The notes beneath the pieces were generated by a model. The model worked only from the letters and a program-made list of their open reading frames with translations, did not search any database and was not told the DNA's origin. Below are positions 10,686 through 20,654 of a DNA stretch of 64,000 nt, one piece after another; position 1 is the stretch's first letter; every line of letters starts with the position of its first letter. The stretch comes from Bemisia tabaci (lineage: Eukaryota; Arthropoda; Insecta; Hemiptera; Aleyrodidae): the NCBI RefSeq assembly GCF_918797505.1, contig NC_092799.1, positions 11,928,295-11,992,294 of the forward strand, in the 5' to 3' direction. Made by a program: the position numbers and the translations under genes.

Positions 10686-11057
10686 ATGGATCCTTCTATT
10701 CAAAATTTCAACCTTACTTCTGACAAATGCTGCATACCATTTTTAACAAATGATTTTTCTCTGTCAAATTGGAAACAAATCTTCACACACCATAACCACA
10801 TCGCATTTTTAGAGGAAAAATGTTCTGCAAATTTCCATGATTATGCTACAGAAGTTGAAAGATTATTCCTTCATGCCATTACTAATAATCTCCCACTGAC
10901 TTATAGCCTCTTTCGCCAAGCTCGTGAGAACATTCCCTTATTTTGGCCCTGGACTAAAGTCAAATTTTCACAAAAGGACCAACTTCAACAAAATTTAGAA
11001 ATATTAAATACCCTTGAACATAAAATTCATGTTTACTTTTTACCTTATACCTCTTAA
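10686..11057 (+). CDS. LTR-element ORF1, 123 aa, unknown function
   Basis: The first ATG (10686) lies 9 nt behind a splice-acceptor-like site: a C/T-rich tract, then GATTAAACAG ending at 10676. The open frame continues upstream without an ATG. The product is acidic to neutral and rich in aromatic residues, with no transmembrane segment or zinc knuckle. It contains FLEEKCSANFHDYATEVERL and then FRQARENIPLFWPW. An LE-plus-helix pattern in ORF2 and ORF4 looks similar, which suggests distant paralogy (weak). I do not recognise a family. Its position after the leader array and before ORF2 would suit a spliced subgenomic RNA from the 5' LTR. Confidence 0.55.
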   Translation: MDPSIQNFNLTSDKCCIPFLTNDFSLSNWKQIFTHHNHIAFLEEKCSANFHDYATEVERLFLHAITNNLPLTYSLFRQARENIPLFWPWTKVKFSQKDQLQQNLEILNTLEHKIHVYFLPYTS

Positions 11058-11459
11058 CATCTACTAACTTCCTTCTTTCAAAATTTTGTATAACATAACT
11101 TTAACCTTCTACCTCCCCCGCTCAACTCAACTATTGATTTTTTTTCATATCTTCCTCTCAATTTACCCTCATCCCATTCATTCGTCACTCACACAGTCAT
11201 AAATCCCAATCTGCATCTATTGTCTCAATCTTCCTAAGCGCATCCTACACCCTCCATTTCTCCTCCTCCTCATACCACCACATTAATACATTACCCATAT
11301 TCACTCCCTTCCATTCAACCGATCACACCCTCTAACCTTCCTTGTTCATCCCTTTCTGCTACCGTCACATCACCCAAAATCGCCACCACAAACCAAAAAG
11401 AGCCTCATTCTGCTCTCAACGCCCGTTCAGTGCACACACAACTCAGCAATCACGCTGCA
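11058..11459 (+). other. Pyrimidine-rich spacer between LTR-element ORF1 and ORF2
   Basis: C/T-rich, G-poor sequence without an ORF. It ends with a splice-acceptor-like stretch, TTCTGCTCTCAACGCCCGTT followed by CAG at about 11,430. Confidence 0.5.
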
Positions 11460-11879
11460 ATGGATACTCCCGTAACTGTACCTACGTTCTGGGATGAGCT
11501 CCCGCTCGCCGACATATTAAACCCAAAGTTAGACCGCCTCCATTCAGACGTCTTAAACCGACGCGCTCGAATTTGTCTGGAAAAACAACATCTCCGATCG
11601 GCCCTTGAAAATCTGTACATACAGATCTTCAAAACGTTCTTCATCGAGTATTTACTCAGAAACCGAACCCCGGATACAGCCCTTTTCATCAAAGTACGAA
11701 ACCACTTTGGATTCCCACTACCCAAATCTTCATACGAATCCGATGAAGATTTCGAAAATAGAATTCTCCACCATACAGAAACGGATATCTTATATCAACT
11801 TCATACAAATGCCACAAGACGCCGCACCGAAGACTCCGAAAAACATGTACTAGAGTCCATTAAATTTCTTTTTATGTAA
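11460..11879 (+). CDS. LTR-element ORF2, 139 aa, unknown function
   Basis: The first ATG at 11460 follows a C/T-rich acceptor-like site (CCCGTTCAG, to about 11,430). The predicted protein begins MDTPVTVPTFWDELPLADIL. It has a helical-looking middle (ICLEKQHLRSALENLYIQIF) and an acidic stretch (SSYESDEDFENRILHH). It contains no recognisable retroviral domain. The frame is intact and is followed by a G-poor tail and a run of more than 30 A residues at about 11,991. Local resemblance to ORF1 and ORF4 around the LE...SALEN block suggests a small paralogous set, but I cannot score it. Confidence 0.6.
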   Translation: MDTPVTVPTFWDELPLADILNPKLDRLHSDVLNRRARICLEKQHLRSALENLYIQIFKTFFIEYLLRNRTPDTALFIKVRNHFGFPLPKSSYESDEDFENRILHHTETDILYQLHTNATRRRTEDSEKHVLESIKFLFM

Positions 11880-11985
11880 TGTTTATACCAATTTAGTTAT
11901 AAGTCACAATGTATCTTTTTCTTCATTTTTCTACTTGGGGGGCATCTTTTTCTTCCTTTCCACTTGTGTAACCTTTTCTATGTGT

Positions 11986-12026
<41 letters not shown>

Positions 12027-12334
12027 CAAAACAAAAAAAAGTAAACCGAAAAGAGTGAGTTGAGTGTAAAACAAAACAAAAAACAAAATAACTTATCACG
12101 TACGCCCAGAATCTAAATCCCCCAACTCACTTCATGTCCGATTTTTCTCTGTTCCATGGTTGCCAAGTTCATTTTACCCTACAATTATTCTTCAAATACA
12201 TACATTTGTCAATACCCCACCTCATTCCCCCTGGATCATTGTCCCTTGTAACTGCAATGTAGTCACATCTATCACATATTTATCTTCCTTTATTCCTATA
12301 AACTTTCTCTTTCTTACACATTTCGCCCTTGTAA

Positions 12335-12366
<32 letters not shown>

Positions 12367-12406
12367 CCTCTTTTAAATCCTTCCAGATTCCTGTGCATCT
12401 ACAATC
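11880..12406 (+). other. Spacer with poly-A and poly-T runs before LTR-element ORF3
   Basis: It contains an A homopolymer (about 11,991-12,022) and a T homopolymer of about 30 nt (about 12,340-12,366). The latter runs into TTTTAAATCCTTCCAG, a strong polypyrimidine tract plus AG, ending at 12386. No ORF is supported. Confidence 0.6.
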
Positions 12407-12764
12407 ATGCAATCCAAAAGCTTTGTCAATTATCATTTAGACTTGATGTTCAGCTTGTTTGACGTAAATCACAGCACCCCACCTGTCAAAATAGAGATTC
12501 ACTTCCCACCAACTGATATGTCCTTTCAAAATACAATTTTTGATAGATGCATCAGAATTTTGTCAGAAAACCCAACATTGTCATGCTTACTCACGGCTAA
12601 CACCATCAACCTCGTACACGAAAACAAATATTCACTGCAACTACTTCTCATTGCAGATACTAGTTTTAAAATTTCCATATGCCTTTGTGAAAATAACATG
12701 GAATTTACGGAATCTCTTGAAACTTTTCTCTTAAATATTTTTCTTGTAAAAAACATTCTTTTAA

Positions 12765-15402
12765 CCCTTTGAGTACCACGCCCGAGAATACTCGGGTTGC
12801 GGAAAGCCACCGTCACAGACCACGCCCGAGTATTCTCGTGCTGCGGCTCGCGTTCGTATTTCCCGCTCTAGCTCCCTTGTTTTTCAATGAAATTGAGCAT
12901 ACAGCATATGCATTCTGTCGGCAAGGATATGAACTACATCTTTATCTTATCCTTGACAGAGAGCGCCACTATCGGTTCTCAGGAATCCAGTGTGAAAGAT
13001 GAGAGTCACACGCATGAGATTCGTAAACAAGCTAGTCTAACCTCGTTCAGTCTTTGCGTGTTTTTGCCGAATGTTTGGCCGTTTATGGTGCGACTTTTTG
13101 AGTGTTTACTGGCCTTGTGTGTCAATCGTTTTACTGTTTCGTAATGGAGTCTCTAAAAGACTCTGAAATTCAAGAGATAATAACTCAAAACGAAAGTGAG
13201 GATGAAGACAATACAGATTTCGCGGATGATTTAGAATCTAGAGATGACAGTGAGCCCGATATAGAGATTGATAATGGTCTTGATGGAGTTCAATATTGTC
13301 TAAATGATATGGCACCTCATCTTGACGATGTGCAATCTCATTTTGAAGAAAATGCTGAGCTTCCTGTCCCAGAATTTGTTTTTGACCCGGCAAATGTGAA
13401 GTGGAAACGTCGGGGTAAGTTCAAGCCAAAACCTTATCAGTTTACTGAAGATAACCCAGGCTACCAGTCTACTCTAACTGAGCATTCTACAGAGTTGGAT
13501 TTTTTCAAAGAGATTGTGTCCCCTGACATTGTGCAGAAAATTGCAGACGAGACTAATAGTTTCCAACAGTTTGTTGGTGACCAGGCTCCGCTCGGTAGGG
13601 TTTCCGAACACAGTTCAGTGAACCTTTGGAAAGACATTGATGTCAGTGAGCTGTATCTCTTCCTTGGACTTTGGTTTTTAATTGCTGTGCATGGCTTGAA
13701 TGACATGAAAGAAGCATGGTCCACAAGATCCATTTTACACATCCAATCTTTTCTCAGCTAATGTCAAGAAACAGATTCCTTGCTATTGTGCGCTTCCTTC
13801 ATTTCTCGTCTAATTTAGATCAAACTAACGGAGACCGTATGTTCAAAATTCGCAGTGTTCTTGATTACATTAGGGCTAAATTCAAGGCATTATATAAGCC
13901 TGGTCAGAATATATGTATTGATGAAAGTCTACTGCTTTTTAAGGGAAGGCTCTCTTTCAAACAGTACATAAAGACAAAGAGAGCACGGTGGGGCATCAAG
14001 TTCTATAAGTTGTGCGACAGCCTCAGCGGGTACATTGTGGACTTCCTGCTCTACCTAGGTTCTAAGACGGAATACACAGACAATTACAAAGCCGGCAAAT
14101 CTGGATGTGTGGTAATGACATTAATGCAGCCGTACTTAGGGAAGGGATATAATTTATTTACGGATAATTTTTATACCAGCCCGACTCTTTGCCAAATCCT
14201 TCGGTTTAAAAATACTAATTTATGTGGCACCGTCAAATCCAACAGGCAAGGTATGCCACGTTTTGTGGTGAAGCAGAAAAAACTCAGAAACTCATCAGGA
14301 AAAAAACCTCCTAAAGTTGTAAAACTGGAGAGAGGAGAAATGCAAGAAAGACATACAGAGAATATGATGGTCGTGCGGTACATGGACAAGAGAGAAGTCC
14401 TCATGTTGACGTCCATGGACCAATTTGACAGCACATTGGTGCAAAAAAAGAATAGGCAGGACCAATTTAAACCCTCTTGCGTTGTCAATTACAATAAGAA
14501 CATGGGTGCTGTTGATAAGACGGACATGCTGTTGAGTAGCATTGAGAGTGCTCGCAAGACCATAAAATGGTACAAAAAGGTTTTTTTTCACTTGATGGAC
14601 TTATCTGTGTTAAATGCTCATGTTTTGTACAAAACTGTGACCAAAAAGAAGATATCTCTTCACAACTTCAGACTGAATCTTATAGAACAACTCATTGAAG
14701 AGCACAAAGTAGCAAATTTAACTCCTAAAGGTGGCAGGAAGTCCTCTGAGATGCCAACAAGATTGATTGATAGGCATTTTCCGTCACAAATTCCTCCAAA
14801 TCCAAAGAAGCAAGCCCCGACTAGAGTATGTCATGTCTGTTCCAACTCACTTCTTCATCCCAGAAAGAGAAAAGAAAGTAGGATTGAATGCAGTGACTGT
14901 GGTGTTGCTTTGTGCATGGTTCCTTGTTTCAAGGAGTATCACACCCTCAAAAAATTTTAATGTTCTTTTTTATAATTGCCTCGGTACTTTAATCACTTTA
15001 CCTATCATCTGGTATGGTGTTTTATACTAAAACTTGTTGCCCTTTTATGTGAAACAATGTTTCTCAACAGCATGGAGTTGCTCAGTAATTATTAGTTACC
15101 AGTAAATATATTTATAGCCTGGGCTTCAAATTTCCAGGTTCGTTTTTTTTTCGCAAAAATTTTCCATTTTAAAAGTTTTGATAATTTTTTTAATAAATTT
15201 AAGTAATGTTTAAAAAAATCTACTGCCATTTCTTCAATCTCACAACTATCATGATACCTCTGAAAAAATTTCAAGTCGATTGGACCATAAATTTGCAGGC
15301 AACGGGAAGTTCTATGAAACTAGTACAAAATTGCATGTTCTCCCATTCCTAACCCGGTCTAGGGGGGTGCGCGGCCGTACTCCTAGCGCGGCCCTCAAAG
15401 GG
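12765..15402 (+). mobile_element. piggyBac-family DNA transposon with TTAA target duplication
   Basis: TTAA flanks the element at 12761-12764 and 15403-15406. The ends CCCTTTGAG (12765) and CTCAAAGGG (15394-15402) are inverted repeats. Partial similarity continues inward (CCACGCC against CCGCGCT). The 2,638-bp element carries one transposase gene in plus orientation. An internal palindrome CCCGAGAATACTCGGG lies just inside the left end (about 12,782), with a second CCCGAGTATTCTCG near 12,824. Composition differs sharply from the surrounding G-poor LTR element, as expected for an insertion. Confidence 0.93.
13144..14960 (+). pseudogene. piggyBac transposase, one frameshift
   Basis: A DDE-type cut-and-paste transposase that integrates at TTAA. 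The acidic N-terminal part (13,144 to about 13,740) is read in one frame. From about 13,740 the protein continues in another frame with PIFSQLMSRNRF, a typical piggyBac block. A net loss of one base near CACATCC (about 13,738-13,742) explains the switch. The catalytic Asp candidates are all present in the second part: IDES (Asp codon at 13,920), FTDNFY (14,163) and GAVDKTD (14,514 and 14,523). The C-terminal cysteine-rich domain is also there (CHVCSNS, CSDCGVALC), ending at TAA 14,960. Total length of about 600 residues fits the family. Apart from the frameshift it looks complete, so a sequencing error is possible. An eroded relative lies at 21.3-21.95 kb. Confidence 0.9.
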
Positions 15403-15819
15403 TTAAACGAGAATTTTTGTACTACACTTGTATTAGAATTCCAACATTCATATTTCCTTTATAAACAGATACTCCAAGCCAAATTAGTTTCACTAATCAC
15501 ACATTCCGCTTATCAATTATGGAGTTTCCCAAATTCCTTACTGATTAAGAAAAATTTTCAAAACTACTACGTCATAACTTTTACTCATACCACAAATTCT
15601 TGTCCCATCTGTAACTCGTAACCTTGTAATCCGTGGAATTTTCCTGCCCATTTGGCAACTTCTTGTACCAACCCCCTTCTCATTTAAGCGCATCGTTCTG
15701 TTCACCAATTTTACGACGTTTTTATTGCACTTTCGTCTCCCTGCTGCACATGCAGCCCCTGCAACTGTCATTCCATTCACCCTCATTCTTGTTATCTAAC
15801 CTCCACTTCTATCTTTCAG

Positions 15820-16578
15820 ATGTGGGACGAACCTGAAATATTCAATCAATGTCAATTTCTTTACTGTAAGAAACTTATCTTACACACTGACACATGGTGT
15901 TATGACCACAGAGTTTTAGAAGCACATTTCTCATCAGCTCTCGAAAATTATGAATCTTCATATGTCATTCACCTCCTAACGCATGATTTAGCCATTCCGC
16001 AGCATTGGATTCATAAAATTATCTCTTATATTCGTAAAAATCCTTTTGTTCTCAATTTACATGAATTACGAGCACGAAAATTGTACATTAAATTATTTCA
16101 TAGAAGTAACTATACTATCGATTTCCGTGCTTACAGAAATAAATTACTAGCTCAACTTTTATACTATAAAAGTGAATATTATGTTTTAAATAACTTAAAA
16201 GCACCATTTCTTTTTAAGCTATATTGGCTTTATTTAAGCGACTACACTGATTGGCACACAAATCCCAAAGATTACATATCTGTTTACACCCATACATACT
16301 TAGATTTACATCAATATATTCGGCCCAAACCATATTCATGCAATTCCTCCCTATCTCTTAATTTATGTAACAACCTAAGTCACTCGCCCTCCTCAAACGA
16401 ATCAGTTTACTCCCCTCTTAATCCGGCAATTCCGTCACTGTCCTTCATGTTCCTAAAACGAGAACTTAAACTTAGGACCCAACCCAATTTAGACTGGCTA
16501 TTTGATCTTACAACTCCCTTTTATTTTAGCACCATCTTTGACATTCAGCACACTGACCCCATCCCAATCCCCACATGA
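15820..16578 (+). CDS. LTR-element ORF4, 252 aa, unknown function
   Basis: The ATG at 15820 directly follows CTTCTATCTTTCAG, a near-ideal 3' splice site. The protein starts MWDEPEIFNQCQFLYCKKLI and is very rich in Tyr, Leu and His. It has several aromatic helices (LLAQLLYYKSEYYVLNN, FKLYWLYLSDYTDW) and a Ser/Asn-rich linker near residues 175-200. No signal peptide, clear transmembrane helix or catalytic motif was recognised. It is the longest uninterrupted ORF of the LTR element proper. The segment VLEAHFSSALENYESSY resembles part of ORF2 (CLEKQHLRSALENLY), which may indicate common ancestry. Confidence 0.6.
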   Translation: MWDEPEIFNQCQFLYCKKLILHTDTWCYDHRVLEAHFSSALENYESSYVIHLLTHDLAIPQHWIHKIISYIRKNPFVLNLHELRARKLYIKLFHRSNYTIDFRAYRNKLLAQLLYYKSEYYVLNNLKAPFLFKLYWLYLSDYTDWHTNPKDYISVYTHTYLDLHQYIRPKPYSCNSSLSLNLCNNLSHSPSSNESVYSPLNPAIPSLSFMFLKRELKLRTQPNLDWLFDLTTPFYFSTIFDIQHTDPIPIPT

Positions 16579-17190
16579 ACACCCTTATGTCACTCACTCA
16601 TTTCTCACCTCACTTCGATGTTATTCACTCATATAATCACCAATTGTACATGCTTCTTATATATTTTAACCCTTATATGCATATTCCCCTTACTTATAAT
16701 GTACATACACTTTAATTACTTCTATGTCACCTATATATGTCTATCTACACCTACTTTTAAATTACCTCAATTTTTGCTGTAACTTTTAACTCTGTATACT
16801 CTATTTTACGTATTTATTCATGTATGACCACTTACCTGTATCATGACCCTTATATGCACCTATCTACTTACTCATATATTCATGTTCACTCATATTAGCT
16901 ACTGTAAGACCCTTCTACCCACCTATCTACTATTATATTTACTTATTTTATGCTTATTTTCTCTTCCCATTTTGCTTTCTCATTTGTACTGCGAATTTTT
17001 ACTATTACCCTCTTCTATACTCTATATATGTCTATTTACTCCCTATATATAATCTTCATGTATCTGTTCGTCCTAAAACTTGCTTGCACATTCTAGTCTC
17101 ATATTCTTCTGCACTCTATACTTACATACTGCTGTCTAATTTTACTTATTCTCTACCACTGTATGCCCCTTATCTACATTTTATACATAC
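16579..17190 (+). other. G-poor, pyrimidine-rich 3' region of the LTR element
   Basis: Non-coding sequence of T/C/A with very few G residues on this strand. Degenerate short motifs such as CTTATATGCA, CTATCTAC and ACTCATAT recur. No gene. Confidence 0.6.
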
Positions 17191-17850
17191 TCTCATTGTA
17201 CCCCCCCCCTCCCCTATATTATTTATTAGCGTATTTTTAAGCGTATATAGTCTATATTCTTATGTTTATACTCCTTTAGTATCAAATCCCTCTTCATTTA
17301 ACAAACATTTCATATATGCCTAATTGCATTTTGTATATACTCTCATTGTACCCCCCCCCCCCCCCCCCTCCTCTATATAATTTGTCAACGTATTTTAAGT
17401 CTATATAGTCTATATTCTTATATTTGTACTTCTCTTGGTGTCAACATTTCTTTCATTTAACAATATCTCATATATGCTTAACTATAATACTCTCATTGTA
17501 CCCCCCCCTCCCCTATATTATTTATTGGCATATCTTTAAGTATATATAGTCTATATTCGTATATTTATACTTCTTTTGGTGTCAACATCTCTTTCATTTA
17601 ACAAGAACTCATATATGCTTAACTATAATACTCTCATTGTACCCCCCCCCCCCCTCCCCTATCTTATTTATTGGCGTATCTTTAAGTCTATATAGTCTAT
17701 ATTCGCATATTTATACTTCTTTTGTTGTCATAATCTCCTTCTTTCACCAAATATCTCATATGTGCATATCTACATTTGTACATACTCTCATTGCACCCTC
17801 CCCCCTATTGAATTTATCCGCAATCCTTAAGCTATATAGTCTATATCCTT
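17191..17850 (+). repeat. Tandem repeat of ~150 bp with variable C homopolymers
   Basis: The unit start TCTCATTGTACCCCC occurs at 17191, 17341, 17491 and 17632, with a diverged start at 17785. Units carry a C run of different length, then TATATAGTCTATATTC. Periods are about 141-153 bp. Confidence 0.9.
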
Positions 17851-19202
17851 AATTTTTTTTTCTTTTTCTCCCCCCTTTTCGCTGTAACTTCCCTTAACTT
17901 ATAGGATACTCATATATACCTATCTACACCTCTATACTTACTCTTGTTACATCTCTTCCCTCTGCTTTTTACACATAACTACTCATATTTTCATTGTTAC
18001 ATCTACACTCCTCTGTATCGTCTATAAATTCCTCTAAAAATTTACATTTACCCATCTAAATTTCTTACATATGCTTATGTACACCTCTATGCATTTACTC
18101 TAACTTCCCTTCTATGTACTTCCCTATACATTGTATTGCCACCCTTTACTCACTTACCCATTTTTCCTTATGTAATTATCATGTGTCCTTCAATATATTT
18201 TACTGTAAATCCAAGATTTGTCATATCTTTACAAATATGCATAATTATCTTCTATGTATCCCCTTATTTATCACATTATTTCACCTTGCATTTACTCTCC
18301 ATATTCTATTTATCCCTTGTTCATCATCTTCTGTGATCTATCGTAAAATTGCAGCCCTACCGACTGGCTCAGGCACTTATACCTTACTCTTAGATATAAC
18401 TATTTTATTCTCCCTTCTACCTTATTTCTATCAATATCTTACATACTTATAATGTTTTCCTTCAAATTTATACTTTAACTTATAATGTCTATTAATTTCC
18501 TATTACTTTTCTTGTGTACTCCTTGTGTCGTTACTTATAAATTAATTCGCATTACTCTTATATCTTAACTCCTTATATCTCATAATTACACTATTTTATT
18601 CACTACTAATACCCACCATTATTCTCATATACCCTTATAACGTTTGTAGTTACTTCTAAAATTACTGTCATTTTATTCTACATTTTACTTAATACTTTAT
18701 TCACCTCTACTTTCTTCACAGTTTTGTCAAAAATGCATTTATATTTAACTTCCCTCTTGCCGATTTTTCAACTAACTGTCATTTGTATTTCTTCCTTGTT
18801 TCGACCTATATTCATCATTGTATTGGTTACTGCATCTTGTCTCTACGCATTGTATTGGTTACTACATTTTGTCCTTCCGCCATTTCGCTGAGTCCCTCCC
18901 CCATTATTCCTCCAATTGCTTCCACGACCTCTGTTCTACGCCATTGTTACACCCTACCCTTGCTCATTATTGGATCCACGTTTCTCACGCCACACCCCTC
19001 CCCACGTTTTGTCAACCAGTCTCACCTACTCTTCCACTCACTCACACCCTCCCCCCCCCCCCCACCTTCCCCATTCACCCTTTGCGCCTACCTCTTAAGT
19101 TGTTATGTCGACTTCCTCTACATAACACACGATGCTCGTGCATTTTATGCCCTCGCCATCAATTTTGAAAAGTACTTCATACTTTTTCTTTGGCCCCGGA
19201 GG
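17851..19202 (+). other. Pyrimidine-rich tail of the LTR element
   Basis: Long C/T-rich sequence with only accidental open frames. A duplicated GTATTGGTTACT lies at 18,822-18,860. No polypurine tract of classical form precedes the 3' LTR; the last bases are TTTGGCCCCGGAG. Confidence 0.5.
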
Positions 19203-20115
19203 TGTGAGGTCAATAATTCTGTTGCTAACCGAAGTCTCTGTTGCTAACTGAATTCTTTCCCTCGCCTTTCTTGATGAGTCACCTCAAATCAATAACGTAG
19301 GCGCCGAAATTCTTCATGCGATGTCGAATTCATGTCCTGCGCTGTCAAGCGTCCGAGATGTCCTCAGCAAATCTCGATGCGCTCTTGACTCAATCTTATT
19401 TTATCCTTCTTACTTAAAGCATCTCTGCTCCAAACCCAGGGTTGTGCCCTCAAGCACTATGCCACAATTTAGTGGTTTCGATTGAGTCTCGTTAAGGCTC
19501 CGGTTACAATTTAGTAACTGCGACGGAGTTTCGTTACAACTCAAACCTCGACGGTGTTACGTACAACACAAATAGTCCGAGTACTTTACACTCACTTCGT
19601 TTTACACGCGTTAAGTGTTAATTCGGTGGTAACACGTAAGTTACATTCGGACGCGTACGTTACACGCAAATTCGACCGCGTTCGTTACACGCAAATCCGG
19701 CCGCGTACGTTACACGCAAAACTTCAACATCTTCAGTTTATGGTGCGCTAAGGTAAAACATCTCATCATCCTAAAAATCCTTCATTATTTCCCATATCTT
19801 TCCTCTACCAATTTTTTCCACTCCAACTATCATACTAAAATTTCCGTAACCAATTTATCTGTAAATTCATTAATTGTAACTCCATTTTTCTTGTAATATC
19901 TGTTATACTAAATCTGTTATTTTCCTCAATATACATAGCCGAAAGACTTCAAACGTACTGAGTCCGACTCTTCATTTAATTTCCCTTGAATTCCTTATCT
20001 AGAATAAATTAGGTAAGAAGGTGAAAGTTGTTTTGGTTGCAGTTCATTTCAATCCATCATAAATTTCTATTAAACTCATCATATTAATTAAAGGCAACCC
20101 AAACATCTTCTCACA
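19203..20115 (+). repeat. 3' long terminal repeat (913 bp)
   Basis: Near-perfect copy of 7858-8769, with one extra T at about 19,812. It is followed by the target duplication ACAG (20116-20119). AATAAA is at 20003-20008. Confidence 0.9.
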
Positions 20116-20222
20116 ACAGCATAAGTCGATTGTTCATATTAGATTTTGACTTTTCATTCGTTCCATTTTCCCTATGCTCTCCCACAATACGCGCCGTAGA
20201 GGCCGCCACGAGCCCCGCGACA

Positions 20223-20236
20223 TGGTGCCGAAACCC
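20223..20236 (+). promoter_or_regulatory. Possible PBS remnant of another LTR element
   Basis: TGGTGCCGAAACCC resembles the primer-binding site often seen in insect LTR elements (from memory). A near copy, TGGTGCCGAAAC, is at 29389-29400. No paired LTRs were found around either. Confidence 0.3.
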
Positions 20237-20385
20237 GCTCGCTCACCTATTGGCTGAGCGAAAAACTGTATCTGTGAATCTGTGCGAAGTTTTCGGGATT
20301 TGTGCTATTGGACTCTACATGGTGTACCTATTTACCTATTAGGTAAGTAGGTTCCCAAGATGCGTTCCCAAATGTCGCGATCGCT

Positions 20386-20640
20386 TTGCGTTTGTATTGC
20401 ACTTTGCCGACAACCTCCGCTAGCTGTGAACGCAGTTTTAGTAAGTTAAAGCTCATCAAAGATTATTTGCGGTCGACCATGTCGCAGGAAAGATTGACAA
20501 ATCTGGCCATTCTGTCAATCGAAAGTGTAGTTGCCTACACGGTTAATTTTGATTCCTTAATTGACATTTTTTCAGAAAAAAGGCACGAAAAGTACAATTT
20601 TAAAACATGTTATTGGCACGTTCCACTAATGGGATTGATT
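20386..20640 (+). pseudogene. hAT-family transposase C-terminal fragment
   Basis: The open frame reads LPTTSASCERSFSKLKLIKD, then LRSTMSQERLTNLAILSIE. This is the classic C-terminal dimerisation region of hAT transposases and derived zinc-finger proteins. The N-terminal zinc finger and catalytic core are missing, and the frame has no ATG at its start. It is therefore a 5'-truncated remnant. The same frame continues into a tandem repeat. Confidence 0.8.
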
Positions 20641-20654
20641 AAAACCCTGGGATC

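Larger units (their letters stand above)
12407..15621 (+). pseudogene. LTR-element ORF3, split by a piggyBac insertion
   Basis: The ATG at 12407 lies 20 nt after the acceptor-like CAG at 12384-12386. The frame runs 119 codons into the TTAA at 12761-12764. Beyond the piggyBac element, after the second TTAA (15403-15406), the same phase continues for 71 more codons to a stop at 15621. The original ORF would therefore have been 190 codons. Keeping one TTAA preserves phase exactly. No domain was recognised; the piece after the insertion ends in an unremarkable CPICNS. With the insertion present, translation stops after two extra codons, so this copy is broken by the insertion alone. Confidence 0.7.
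7858..20115 (+). mobile_element. 12.3-kb LTR retroelement lacking a recognisable pol region
   Basis: It is bounded by near-identical direct LTRs (7858-8769 and 19203-20115), which begin TGTGAGG and end CACA. The 4-bp direct repeat ACAG flanks it (7854-7857 and 20116-20119), as expected for retroviral-type integration. A TGG-starting primer-binding-site candidate follows the 5' LTR (8771-8784, TGGTGGAGGCGCAG). The interior carries two diverged copies of a ~140-bp block (about 9,175-9,300 and 9,447-9,590), an eight-copy 94-bp tandem array, four small ORFs, and a long pyrimidine-rich 3' region with ~150-bp repeats. I found no gag zinc knuckle, protease, RT, RNase H, integrase or envelope in any frame. 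Near-identical LTRs suggest recent insertion. By structure it is a large non-autonomous LTR element, but its ORFs are unusual for that class. A piggyBac element is inserted at 12,765-15,402. Confidence 0.85.

Noticed and set aside
15280..15621. 113-codon ORF as an independent gene
   Set aside because: Its first part lies in the piggyBac right end. The remainder is the distal half of LTR-element ORF3.
16579..19202. Envelope-like gene in the position expected for env of an LTR element
   Set aside because: No ORF of useful length, no signal peptide and no cleavage or fusion motif were found there.
17637..19247. Several open frames with hydrophobic Leu/Tyr/Ser-rich translations
   Set aside because: These are products of the pyrimidine-rich composition. 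They look like membrane proteins only because T-rich codons encode Leu, Phe, Tyr and Ser.
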